From NCBI GenBank assembly GCA_012728655.1, contig JAAYEQ010000060.1, positions 1 to 38,379 of the forward strand: DNA of 38,379 nucleotides. The letters run 5' to 3'. Numbering within the stretch: the stretch's first letter is position 1; each line of letters opens with the position of its first letter. Below, piece after piece: positions 15,577-24,257 of this stretch. The notes under the pieces are model-generated. The model was not told where the DNA came from and searched no databases. It worked only from the letters and a program-made list of their open reading frames with translations. Origin of the DNA: Syntrophomonadaceae bacterium. Its GTDB lineage: Bacteria > Bacillota > Syntrophomonadia > Syntrophomonadales > DTU052. A program made the translations under genes and the position numbers.

Positions 15577-16224
15577 TCATTGCTCAACGATTACATCCAG
15601 GATCTTGAAGCCATAATGGCGCAGGGATACCACCGCTTCGTCGGCTTCAGTGGTGTCGAGGCGCAGTATCAGGTCATATAAACCCCGCTCTTTCTCCACC
15701 AGGACAATGTTTTCAATGCTTATGCCGTGTTGAGCAATAATCCCGGTTACAGCAGCAACTGCTCCCACCCGCTCGTCAACCTCCATATCGATGCGGGTAC
15801 CCGGCCGGTTGACTCCCAGTATATCTATAAAGGCATCGAATATATTGGTCTCAGTTATTATGCCCACCAGTTCACCATTTTCCAGTACGGGTATCCCCCC
15901 GATCTGGTGCTCGCGCATCAGCACCGCGGCTTTTTCAATGTTGGCATCAGCATCGATGGTAATAACCTCCATGTTTTTCGGGAGAATATCCTTGATCTTC
16001 GTTTTGGCCAACAGATAGTTCAACTCAAAAATACTCAAACTGGTGGCGGATGACGGCGAAACTCTATTTAGATCCTTTATCGTCACGATACCCACCAGCT
16101 TGTTCTTGGACATAACAGGCAGCCTCCGTACTCGACGCTCCTGCATCAGCTGGAACGCATCAGCGATGGAGGTATCCGGGGTTACAATGGCCAGATCCCG
16201 ACTCATCCTCTCCCTGACTTTCAT
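15577..16224 (-). CDS. CBS-CBS-ACT domain protein (AcuB-like)
   Basis: The 215-residue protein has two CBS motifs (about residues 1-60 and 75-135, with VRRLPVM and GGIPVLENGELVGIIT) and a C-terminal ACT domain (about 140-213). CBS pairs bind adenosyl nucleotides and ACT domains bind amino acids, so it is a probable cytoplasmic sensor. AcuB-type proteins in Firmicutes have this order and often sit beside branched-chain amino acid transporter genes. Here it follows a livF-type ATPase gene by about 11 nt, which fits a regulatory link. Its target cannot be read. Confidence 0.85.
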   Translation of the reverse strand: MKVRERMSRDLAIVTPDTSIADAFQLMQERRVRRLPVMSKNKLVGIVTIKDLNRVSPSSATSLSIFELNYLLAKTKIKDILPKNMEVITIDADANIEKAAVLMREHQIGGIPVLENGELVGIITETNIFDAFIDILGVNRPGTRIDMEVDERVGAVAAVTGIIAQHGISIENIVLVEKERGLYDLILRLDTTEADEAVVSLRHYGFKILDVIVEQ

Positions 16225-16235
16225 ATACCTTCCCC

Positions 16236-16940
16236 CTAACCGCCCAAATAGGCTTTTTTCACCTGGTCGCTCTCCAACATCTCCTTGGCGTCACCTTCCA
16301 AAACGACTCTCCCGGTCTCGAGCACATAGGCCTTGTCAGCTATCGATAAGGCCATGCGTGCATTCTGTTCAACCAGGAGAATCGTGGTGCCGTTGGCGTT
16401 GATATCCTTTATTATCTCAAAGATCTCCCGCACCAGCAGGGGAGCCAATCCCATCGAGGGCTCATCCAACAGCATCAGCACCGGCCGGGCCATTAACGCT
16501 CGGCCGATGGCCAACATCTGCTGTTCACCCCCGCTCAGGGTGCCGGCCAATTGTTTGCGCCGCTCCTTGAGCCGGGGAAACCTTTTGAATACGTTCTCAA
16601 GATCCCGAGCAATACCGTCTTTATCTTTTCGCCGATAAGCACCCATCTCCAGGTTTTCCATAACCGTCATGGCAGGAAATACCCGTCTGCCTTCCGGCAC
16701 CTGGGATATGCCCAGGGCCACGATATCCTGGGCGGGACGCGACGTTATATCCTGGCCCTTGAAGCGGATGGTCCCGGATCGAGGACGAAGGAGGCCGGAT
16801 ATGGTCTTCAGGGTTGTGGTCTTTCCGGCTCCGTTGGCACCAATCAGGCTCACAATGCTTCCTTCTTCTACACTTAACGAAACATTTTTGAGGGCGTGAA
16901 TGGGCCCGTAGTAAACATTGACGTTTTCCATCTGTAACAA
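16236..16940 (-). CDS. livF: Branched-chain amino acid-type ABC transporter ATPase (LivF family)
   Basis: The 234-residue ATPase has Walker A GANGAGKTT, signature LSGGEQQ, and Walker B LMLLDEPSMGLAP, with the LivF-type N-terminus ENVNVYYGPIHALK. LivF energises uptake of branched-chain amino acids or related solutes together with LivG and membrane proteins LivH and LivM. None of these partners is in the window: the upstream gene is selB and the downstream one is the CBS-ACT protein. The start is probably the TTG at 16940, 8 nt after GGAGG. The 175 bp between it and selB holds no convincing gene or livG remnant. Confidence 0.9.
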   Translation of the reverse strand: MLQMENVNVYYGPIHALKNVSLSVEEGSIVSLIGANGAGKTTTLKTISGLLRPRSGTIRFKGQDITSRPAQDIVALGISQVPEGRRVFPAMTVMENLEMGAYRRKDKDGIARDLENVFKRFPRLKERRKQLAGTLSGGEQQMLAIGRALMARPVLMLLDEPSMGLAPLLVREIFEIIKDINANGTTILLVEQNARMALSIADKAYVLETGRVVLEGDAKEMLESDQVKKAYLGG

Positions 16941-17115
16941 AGTGTTTGCCTCCTCTCCTCAGGCCATCGCGCAATCCCGAGCCCCGTCAGACTCATGCTG
17001 CACGGTTTATTGATACAGGCGGCCATAACCGGCAGTTTTGGCCCGTTACAGTAATTTCCTCTGCTGCCCGGTCAATATCCATACATATGCACCTGTTGGC
17101 AGGAACCTGGCGGCA

Positions 17116-19029
17116 TCAGCGTGTTATCCTTATCCGGTTGTCACCAATCCTCTTGGTATATTTAATCCGATCAAAGTATTCCAAGAGAGGTAGGGTAAAC
17201 TTCCTTGAAGTCTCCCATATGTCACGGGCTTCGGCCAGTGACAGCTCTTTCTTTTGGTCAAAGTGCTCGTTTAATCGGCTCCAGGCGAGATCTACCCCCA
17301 AACGAGAATAGTAGACGCCCTCGGCTACCTTGACTATCTGTCCGGATTCCTCCAAATAAGCAATTATCTCTGCAGAATCGTGGGGGGAATCGGCTATTTC
17401 CTCCAGAATCTCTTTCAGTCCGGGCGGCGCCAGGGGATTCTTATTCAGCATTTCCATAACCTTCTCAATAGCCTTCTTGGCATCCTGGTCGGGCGTAGTC
17501 GGAGCGCCGGGAAGCCTGACGTGTTTGGAATCAGCCGATAACACTCCTTTGGCCTCCAAAAGGCTGATCAGGGCATTAAAAACTTTGACCGGGTACTGTT
17601 TGAAGTAGCGGCTGCGCAGTTCTTCCCGGGGGAAACCGGGTCTTAAGGGATACTTTTTGTGCCAATCTTCCAGCATGCTGTTGATGGTCCGGATACTGTG
17701 ATGGATTCCCAAATTGCTGAGGTAGAAGTCCTGGTTCTCAACCTTTAAATGTTCGATTAATCCCTGTTCACGCAGCATGTTTAAAATATCCCGGGTCTCG
17801 ACGGGATCATAACCGATTGCCGCCGCCAGGTCTTCAACTGAGATTATCCGCTCCGGGTGTTTGTTTAATTCCTGCAGGACGACCTCCTCCGGTAGGCCCC
17901 CTTCCTTGACCGCCATCTCCTCCAGGACTGCCTCGTTAAAACGTTTCTGTTTCGAAGGGTGAGGATCAATCACCACTCCACCCCCAATGGTCGTTACGGG
18001 CGAGTAAAAACGGATAACAAAACGATCTCCCCTTGCACAAACCACCGGCTCTTCCATCACTATCTGCACGTATCCATGTTCTCCCGGTTGGAGTTCGTCA
18101 TGATCCAGCAGCACCACCCGGCCCAGGCACTCATCAGTTCCCAGGTGAAACCTCACCCGAGCCCAGTTTTTCAGGGGACGAGGACTGCTCTTCAACAGGC
18201 GCAGATTACCGCTTATACGGTAGGTAGGCCTCAGAAATCCCGGTGCAGCCAGAACATCTCCCCGATGGATATTCGAAGTGTCTACTCCCTGCAGGTTCAC
18301 CGCCACCCTTTGACCGGCCAAAGCTTCCTCCACCTTCTGGTTGTGTACGTGCAGGGTTCTAACCCGCACCGGAATTCCCTGGGGAAGGATCTCCAGGCTG
18401 TCGTTGAGGCGGATGCGCCCTGACCAGAGAGTTCCAGTTACTACCGTACCGAAACCGGTCATAGTAAAAACCCGATCAATGGGCAGGCGAACCGGGCCCA
18501 GCGCCGATTTCTCCTGCACCCGAGCGGAATGTTCCTCGATCAATTTGAGCAGTTCCGGGATGCCCTCTCCTGTCGTCGAGGAAACGGCAATAATCGGCCA
18601 CTCTTTTAGCTCCGTATCCGCCAGGTATTCTTTGACATCATCCTCCACCATCATCAGCCATTCCTCATCCACCAGGTCCTTTTTGGTGATCACTACAATT
18701 CCCTGGTTGATGCCCAGCAGCCGAATGATGTCCATATGTTCTCTGGTTTGAGGCATTATGCCCTCATCGGCCGCAACCACCAGGAGCACCAGGTCCATCC
18801 CGAAAGCTCCCGCCAACATCTGGCGCACGAACCTTTCATGTCCGGGAACATCCACGATGCCGGCCCGCTGACCGCCGGGAAGGGTTAAAGGTGCAAATCC
18901 CAGTTCAATGGATATGCCTCGTTTCTTTTCTTCTTTTAACCGGTCGGTATCAACCCCGGTCATAGCCCGTACCAGGGCGGTTTTGCCATGGTCTATGTGA
19001 CCTGCAGTTCCGATGATTACTCTCTTCAT
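17116..19029 (-). CDS. selB: Selenocysteine-specific elongation factor SelB
   Basis: The 637-residue protein has an EF-Tu-like GTPase domain with [13 protein letters not shown] at about 7-19, [12 protein letters not shown] and TKKD. Two beta-barrel domains follow. The C-terminal half carries winged-helix repeats that bind the SECIS hairpin. SelB brings Sec-tRNA-Sec to UGA codons followed by the hairpin. The length is normal for bacteria. Its ATG overlaps the selA stop (TAATG), which suggests coupled synthesis. It fits with the tRNA-Sec downstream and with the Sec codon in selD. Confidence 0.98.
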   Translation of the reverse strand: MKRVIIGTAGHIDHGKTALVRAMTGVDTDRLKEEKKRGISIELGFAPLTLPGGQRAGIVDVPGHERFVRQMLAGAFGMDLVLLVVAADEGIMPQTREHMDIIRLLGINQGIVVITKKDLVDEEWLMMVEDDVKEYLADTELKEWPIIAVSSTTGEGIPELLKLIEEHSARVQEKSALGPVRLPIDRVFTMTGFGTVVTGTLWSGRIRLNDSLEILPQGIPVRVRTLHVHNQKVEEALAGQRVAVNLQGVDTSNIHRGDVLAAPGFLRPTYRISGNLRLLKSSPRPLKNWARVRFHLGTDECLGRVVLLDHDELQPGEHGYVQIVMEEPVVCARGDRFVIRFYSPVTTIGGGVVIDPHPSKQKRFNEAVLEEMAVKEGGLPEEVVLQELNKHPERIISVEDLAAAIGYDPVETRDILNMLREQGLIEHLKVENQDFYLSNLGIHHSIRTINSMLEDWHKKYPLRPGFPREELRSRYFKQYPVKVFNALISLLEAKGVLSADSKHVRLPGAPTTPDQDAKKAIEKVMEMLNKNPLAPPGLKEILEEIADSPHDSAEIIAYLEESGQIVKVAEGVYYSRLGVDLAWSRLNEHFDQKKELSLAEARDIWETSRKFTLPLLEYFDRIKYTKRIGDNRIRITR

Positions 19030-20426
19030 TAAAGAGCCTCCAGAGCGCGGCGCAGCAGTCCCGGAATCAAATCCGCTTCTCCCGCCTGCAGGGTTCTAAC
19101 ACTTATAATAATGGCACCTTCCTTAATTCTGGGCAATAAAGCCGGTTCAAGAGTACGCAGCCTGTAGACCAACCGCCCGGGATCGAAGCCCAGGGCAATC
19201 TCGACCCCATAACCGGGCAATTCCTGGAGCGGGTAGGCCCCGCCCCCCACCTTGTCCTTTAATTCAATAACCCTCACATCGAGCTGCCCGTCCCAATCCT
19301 GCAGTTCCTCTCTGATTGCCCGGCACAACCCGTCGGCCGTAACTTCCAAATCGGCAGGATCCCGGGTCAGCATATGCAAAACCGGGATCTTGTTTTGAGG
19401 CTCACCGCTCAGGTAACCTCCCAGGACCGCCTCCAAACCGCTGATGGTCAGCTTATCCACTCGTAAAGCCCGCAATAGGTGGTTACGCTTCATGGCATCG
19501 ATCAGGTGTTTTTTGCCCACAATGATTCCGGCCTGGGGACCTCCCAGGAGCTTATCTCCGCTGAAGGTGACCAGATCAACCCCTTCCTTTATGCACTCCT
19601 GAACGGTGGGCTCAGCCTCAAGTCCCCAGGGAGAAAGATCGACAAGACAACCGCTCCCCAGGTCCTGGACCACGGGCAACTCCAACCTGCATCCCAGGCC
19701 AACCAACTCCCTCAGGGGTATCTCATGGGTAAATCCTACAATGCGGTAGTTCGAGGTATGAACCGCCAGAAGCAGGGCGGTATCAGGGGACACAGCCTGT
19801 TCGAAATCCGAAAGGTAGGTTTTATTGGTGGTTCCGACCTCTACCAGTTTGGCTCCGCTCAGGGCCATAATTTCCGGGATGCGAAAAGAGCCGCCAATTT
19901 CCACCAACTGGCCCCGGGAAACAATAACCTCCCGCCCCTTGGCCAGGGTATTGAGGACCAGCAGAACGGCCGCCGCGTTGTTATTAACTACCAATGCTGC
20001 CTCGGCTCCGGTGAGGCTGACAATCATCGATTCCAGATGCTGGTAACGCGATCCGCGTTTCCCCTCTTCCAAATCCATTTCCAGATTGCAGTAGCCCTGA
20101 GCCAAACCTGCAATATGCTCCGCCGTTTCGAGAGAAAGCGGAGCTCGTCCCAGGTTGGTATGCAAGACCACCCCGGTAGCATTAATGACCTTTTTTAAGC
20201 TGCCCTGGTGCAGGGTGTTCAGCCGATGGACAACTTCCACCACCACTCGTTCCCGAGCTTCGTCCCGGGTTAATCGGATGCCGGAACCCATGATTTCAGC
20301 CCTCAGGACGTCCAATTCATCACGCACCGCTTGAACTATCAGATGGCGGGCATATACCTTTTCAAGGCTTTGAATCCTTGAGTCCTTGAGCACCTCATCC
20401 ACCGATGGCAGGTTTTTAAGTTCCAA
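19029..20426 (-). CDS. selA: L-seryl-tRNA(Sec) selenium transferase
   Basis: The 465-residue PLP enzyme converts Ser-tRNA-Sec to Sec-tRNA-Sec with selenophosphate. Family marks include INATGVVLHTNLGRAPLS, LVVNNNAAAVLL and SGDKLLGGPQAG, in which K292 is the likely PLP lysine. The start is TTG, 7 nt after GGGGGG. Only three bases separate it from the transporter gene upstream, and its stop overlaps selB, so the three probably form one transcript. Confidence 0.98.
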   Translation of the reverse strand: MELKNLPSVDEVLKDSRIQSLEKVYARHLIVQAVRDELDVLRAEIMGSGIRLTRDEARERVVVEVVHRLNTLHQGSLKKVINATGVVLHTNLGRAPLSLETAEHIAGLAQGYCNLEMDLEEGKRGSRYQHLESMIVSLTGAEAALVVNNNAAAVLLVLNTLAKGREVIVSRGQLVEIGGSFRIPEIMALSGAKLVEVGTTNKTYLSDFEQAVSPDTALLLAVHTSNYRIVGFTHEIPLRELVGLGCRLELPVVQDLGSGCLVDLSPWGLEAEPTVQECIKEGVDLVTFSGDKLLGGPQAGIIVGKKHLIDAMKRNHLLRALRVDKLTISGLEAVLGGYLSGEPQNKIPVLHMLTRDPADLEVTADGLCRAIREELQDWDGQLDVRVIELKDKVGGGAYPLQELPGYGVEIALGFDPGRLVYRLRTLEPALLPRIKEGAIIISVRTLQAGEADLIPGLLRRALEAL

Positions 20427-20429
20427 CGG

Positions 20430-21527
20430 CTAACCCCCCTTCCGCAGCCGGGCTACTATCCTATATAGACCGCGGGATACGGATTTTATCAAATCAAGCA
20501 TAGACTTATAAACCAGGACAACCAGTATTACTATCCCCAGAATTCCCAGAAGAGGGTACACCGTCCCCACCAGGAATGCAAAGCTCTGGAATGCCAGGGG
20601 TAAGGCCATGGTCACGGTAATGAACAGGCACAGGTTGTAATTGAGGTCGCTGAATTCGCTGAACCTCTGGGCAAAGCCATAGGTGTTGGCAATAGCCGTT
20701 GTCAGAATTCCTATCCATAGCACCGCCATGTATACCGTTTTGGTGTGAGCTGATATGCTGCCGGCCACAAACAGCATTGGGATCTCATAATGCACGATTG
20801 CCGGCATACTCGGCAACAACGCATAATAGCAAACCAGAGCTACCAGCCCCAGCAGCAATCCCCCGACAAACGCTCCCCGGACCCCTTCCCCCAAGGAGGT
20901 AACAGCCTGATATTCTGCCAGAACTACCATGGCCAGACTGAAATTGTAGGCCACATACAGCAAGCTGGCCAGGAGCCAATTCCCTACACTGGGGTTTATG
21001 AGGTGGTCCGGCATAGCGCTGGATGGACTGATTCCCTCTCCGAAGATCGCAGCATAGCCTGCTACAGATAATAATAGCAAAAACTTCAACGGGACCAAAA
21101 GGTTAAAGGAGCTTATCATCCCCTTTCGTCCCGCGAGCAAAAACACCAGCACAGCGATGTAAGCCAGCATTATTCCGAAAGTCTTTGATTGATTGATGTG
21201 TTCATAAAACACGGCTCCGCTGGCAGCAAACATGGTACAGATACCCAGAAACAAAAAAACAGCGAGGAGGGAATCGATAATACCGCTGTACCGCTTTCCA
21301 AAAAGACTTTTCAATACCGACTGGTAGTGGTCCAGATGATGGGCATGTACCCAGGACATAAGCAAGCCTCCGGAAAACGCAAACAGGACTCCGGCCACAA
21401 TTACCCCCCAGGTCCCCGGAATACCATAGTACACAAAGAACTGCACCAACTCCTGCCCCGAGGCGAATCCGGCACCAATAACGGCCCCCATGTATCCCAA
21501 GGCTACTGCCAAATCGTTTCTTTTCAT
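20430..21527 (-). CDS. YkvI family LeuT-fold membrane transporter
   Basis: The 365-residue protein has about ten membrane segments. It opens with a GYMGAVIGAGFASGQEL segment, where an unwound first helix binds solute in LeuT-fold transporters. It matches the YkvI family in length and pattern. The substrate is unknown. It is the first gene of a likely operon with selA and selB, which makes it worth testing whether it moves a selenium compound or serine-like amino acid; the link may be chance. Divergent yyaC begins 113 bp away. Confidence 0.8.
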   Translation of the reverse strand: MKRNDLAVALGYMGAVIGAGFASGQELVQFFVYYGIPGTWGVIVAGVLFAFSGGLLMSWVHAHHLDHYQSVLKSLFGKRYSGIIDSLLAVFLFLGICTMFAASGAVFYEHINQSKTFGIMLAYIAVLVFLLAGRKGMISSFNLLVPLKFLLLLSVAGYAAIFGEGISPSSAMPDHLINPSVGNWLLASLLYVAYNFSLAMVVLAEYQAVTSLGEGVRGAFVGGLLLGLVALVCYYALLPSMPAIVHYEIPMLFVAGSISAHTKTVYMAVLWIGILTTAIANTYGFAQRFSEFSDLNYNLCLFITVTMALPLAFQSFAFLVGTVYPLLGILGIVILVVLVYKSMLDLIKSVSRGLYRIVARLRKGG

Positions 21528-21639
21528 GCTTTACCCCCTGAGATCATTTATATCGGGGGGCCGTCCCTATAATGCGGTATAAAAACATTTTTTGGAGTTA
21601 AAACTAGAATCCAAAGACTAACGGAGGGTAATAGAGGAA

Positions 21640-22197
21640 TTGTTTCCATATACAGCCACCAAGGTCGCTTCTGTATCCGTCCATTATGAAGATCCTTTCG
21701 GTTCACGCAAAATACATCAATCAATCATCCAGTTAACAACGTCTCTCAATCCCCAGAATCGAGACCTCGTAGTGTTGTGCATTGGAACGGACAGGTCGAC
21801 GGGAGACTCTCTTGGTCCGCTGGTAGGAACAAGATTGACCCAACTAAAAAACGGGGGCTTTGATGTGGTCGGCACCCTGGATAAACCCGTTCATGCGGTT
21901 AACCTGGTGGAGGTAATAGAGGACATTAACACCAAACACCGTAATCCTTTTATCATTGCGGTCGATGCCTGTCTGGGCAAAGCTGACCGGGTAGGATACA
22001 TCAATGTCAAACCGGGGGTTCTCTTTCCGGGTACCGCCTTGAAAAAATCTCTGCCGGCCGTCGGAGACCTTCACATTTCAGGTATTGTTAATGTCGGCGG
22101 ATTCCTGGAGCACCTGGTTCTCCAGAATACCCGGCTGAATCTGGTTTTCAAAATGGCCGAGGTGATCGCACGTGGCCTGGCAGGTCTTAGTCGGTAG
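21640..22197 (+). CDS. yyaC: Spore protein YyaC family
   Basis: The 185-residue protein has the CIGTDRSTGDSLGPLVG motif, IIAVDACLG and HISGIVNVGGFLEHLVLQNTRL, all typical of YyaC. These proteins are related in fold to hydrogenase-maturation peptidases and are found in spore-forming Firmicutes, where they are annotated as spore proteases. The start is TTG at 21640, with GGAGGG and AGAGGA upstream. It is one of three plus-strand genes here and supports an endospore-forming host. No sporulation sigma promoter was identified with confidence. Confidence 0.88.
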   Translation: MFPYTATKVASVSVHYEDPFGSRKIHQSIIQLTTSLNPQNRDLVVLCIGTDRSTGDSLGPLVGTRLTQLKNGGFDVVGTLDKPVHAVNLVEVIEDINTKHRNPFIIAVDACLGKADRVGYINVKPGVLFPGTALKKSLPAVGDLHISGIVNVGGFLEHLVLQNTRLNLVFKMAEVIARGLAGLSR

Positions 22198-22315
22198 GAT
22201 GGCGTCACTGACATCTTGACAACAGACAGCCGGCCCATGTGTCGATGTGGCCTTTCTTATATAACTATAACAAGCTGCATCAGGATGCGGGATTCAAGTT
22301 TTGTTGGAAGTATAA

Positions 22316-22726
22316 TCAGTAATCCGCTGCCGAATACAGTTTGGTTAAATTGTCCAGGGGTTTTGTTGTCTCCTCGTCCATCAGCATCTTGCAATTACCC
22401 TGAATTATTCCGCCTTCTTCCACCACCAGGGTCTTGCACTGCACACCGCCTTTGATTTTGCCGGTAGGTGTTATCTCCAGGCGGCCTTCGGCAACAATTG
22501 TACCTTCCACCGTGCCTGAAACCAGGATGTTGGCTACAAGGATATCACCTTTTATGCTGCCTTTGTCGCCCAGAACAAGGTCGCCCTTGATTTTCACCTG
22601 ACCTTCCACCTCGCCGTCAATGCGGACGGAACCCTCAGAATTGAAATCTCCTTTAAACAACACATTCTCACTGATTATGGTATCGATGTTTTCATATGGG
22701 GCTTTCTTGTTCTTTCCTTTCAGCAT
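22316..22726 (-). CDS. Bactofilin family polymer-forming protein
   Basis: The 136-residue protein from ATG 22726 has the bactofilin beta-helix pattern of repeated short strands: SEGSVRIDGEVEGQVKIKG, SIKGDILVANILVSGTVEG and RLEITPTGKIKGGVQCKTL. Bactofilins assemble into cytoskeletal filaments that localise wall enzymes. The longer ORF extends to 22852, but its extra N-terminus overlaps the M23 gene and lacks family pattern; AGGGGAGG lies 11 nt before the chosen ATG. The neighbour is an M23 peptidase, a pairing known from bactofilin-controlled wall shaping. Confidence 0.88.
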   Translation of the reverse strand: MLKGKNKKAPYENIDTIISENVLFKGDFNSEGSVRIDGEVEGQVKIKGDLVLGDKGSIKGDILVANILVSGTVEGTIVAEGRLEITPTGKIKGGVQCKTLVVEEGGIIQGNCKMLMDEETTKPLDNLTKLYSAADY

Positions 22727-22751
22727 AGCAGAATAAACCTCCCCTATGTGT

Positions 22752-23657
22752 TTACGGCAAGTAGAGGAGCGGGTCCACCGGTTTGCCGTTCTTTTCAATG
22801 GTGAAGTGCACGTGGGGACCGGTGCTGCGACCGGAACTGCCCACCTTTGCAATTACACTGCCTTTGGTAACTCGATCACCTTTCTTGACCAAATTAGTTG
22901 AGTTGTGAGCATAACTGGTAACCACCCCGTTCCCGTGGCTTATCTTGACTATTCGTCCCCAACCGGGAACCCGATTGGACTGAATAACTACTCCGTCAGC
23001 AGCCGCACGAATTTCGGTACCATACGGGGCCGCAATATCCAACCCATCGTGAAACTCACGGCTGCGGCCGAAAGGGGATTGACGGTAGCCAAAAGTTGAC
23101 GTTATTCTGCCTACCACCGGCCAGTAGTTGGGAATTGCTTTAAGTTGGTCAATATTGGTTTGAGCATGGTTGAGCAATTGAAGGATTTCCATCTCCTGCT
23201 CATCCATGAGATACTGCAGGTTGGATATTTCTGCTGAAATCTCTCTCAGATCTCTGGTCCCGCCTGTTCTGGAGTTCCGGTCTACGCCGCCTCGCGAAGG
23301 AGTCGCAGTCGGGGTCAACGAAGACGACACCCCCACCAGTTTGCGCACCTGCTCCTGCCTTTCCTCAATACGTTCCCGCTGTTTCTCCATTTCCAGCAGC
23401 TTGTTGTTTAGCTCCATAACCTGCTGTTGCTGCTGCTCATGCTGTGATTTTATGCGTTTAGCCTCACTAACCGCCTGGCGTCCCTGATAGATGTTCACGC
23501 CGGCCAGTACCAACAAGAACGACAGGAAGGCAACAGCCATAATCGCCCCCTTGATTTGTCTATAAGTAAGGGATAACCTTTTCGCCCGGTTTCCCGAATT
23601 GGGAATCAAAATAATGGTCAGTTTCTCATTCTTATGTTTTTTCTTGCCGTTTCTCAC
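22752..23657 (-). CDS. M23 family peptidase with N-terminal coiled coil
   Basis: The 301-residue protein has a basic cytoplasmic N-terminus ending in KLTIILIPNSG, one membrane segment, a coiled coil rich in Q, E and K, and a C-terminal LytM domain. The zinc motifs are HDGLD and HVHF. It likely trims peptidoglycan at the outer membrane face. I prefer the GTG at 23657, preceded by AGGGGG, over ATG 23705, which lacks a ribosome binding site and overlaps the upstream gene by 74 nt. It is transcribed with the bactofilin downstream, suggesting joint control of cell or spore shape. Confidence 0.88.
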   Translation of the reverse strand: MRNGKKKHKNEKLTIILIPNSGNRAKRLSLTYRQIKGAIMAVAFLSFLLVLAGVNIYQGRQAVSEAKRIKSQHEQQQQQVMELNNKLLEMEKQRERIEERQEQVRKLVGVSSSLTPTATPSRGGVDRNSRTGGTRDLREISAEISNLQYLMDEQEMEILQLLNHAQTNIDQLKAIPNYWPVVGRITSTFGYRQSPFGRSREFHDGLDIAAPYGTEIRAAADGVVIQSNRVPGWGRIVKISHGNGVVTSYAHNSTNLVKKGDRVTKGSVIAKVGSSGRSTGPHVHFTIEKNGKPVDPLLYLP

Positions 23658-24162
23658 GGGGGGTCCCCCTGTTCCTGGCGATGTTGATGGCCTGTAGTTC
23701 TTCATTGCTTAACGGATGGTCGGAGGTAAAGGCTTGTACTTCTTTGGCATAAATAAGCGTCTCCGAACGACCATAGATACCCGAGATAACCAACCCTGAA
23801 CCCTTACGGTTAAGCAGAGCCACAGAAAAGGAAAGATTCCCGCCAACGTCAGGAAAGGCATTGTATCGATGTACGGCAACCCGGTCAATATTTTCCGGCA
23901 ACTGCGCCTCGATGTCGGCCACTCGGTCTTCAATGACCTGCAGCCGCTTTAAGTTTTTTTCCTGTTTGCTTAGCATTTGCTGTAATATTGATTCCAGATT
24001 CCCCTTATCATACGATTCCATAAGGGTGGAATAAAATTTGAGCAGTTCCTTGTTGGCTTTGTCCCTGCGCCAAAATATTATACAGAGAACAATAACAACA
24101 ATGATCAAGGCCAGATGCAATAGAATAATGTAATCATTAATCAGGGGAATCAATTCCTTCAA
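23632..24162 (-). CDS. DUF4446 family membrane protein
   Basis: The 176-residue protein has one N-terminal membrane segment (about 13-31), a helical/coiled-coil stretch with KNLKRLQVIEDRVADIEAQL, and a C-terminal domain beginning VAVHRYNAFPDVGGNLSFSVALL, which is the DUF4446 hallmark. Its function is unknown. The start is TTG, 7 nt after GGAGG. Its 3' end overlaps the M23 gene by about 26 nt, so DUF4446, M23 and bactofilin probably form an operon. DUF4446 is often close to parAB in Firmicutes, as here. Confidence 0.85.
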   Translation of the reverse strand: MKELIPLINDYIILLHLALIIVVIVLCIIFWRRDKANKELLKFYSTLMESYDKGNLESILQQMLSKQEKNLKRLQVIEDRVADIEAQLPENIDRVAVHRYNAFPDVGGNLSFSVALLNRKGSGLVISGIYGRSETLIYAKEVQAFTSDHPLSNEELQAINIARNRGTPREKRQEKT

Positions 24163-24257
24163 GGTATTGCCTCCTAACGCTTATCTTTAATAATAACAAT
24201 GTTATCAGGGTCCGCTCAACAGTTTAATAAAACAAGACAAAAAAGGAGGGTAAGGGA

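Noticed and set aside
16941-17115. Remnant of livG upstream of livF
   Set aside because: None of the frames shows ABC ATPase motifs.
22198-22315. Terminator between convergent yyaC and bactofilin genes
   Set aside because: A GCATC/GATGC hairpin is present, but it is short and has no T-run on either strand.
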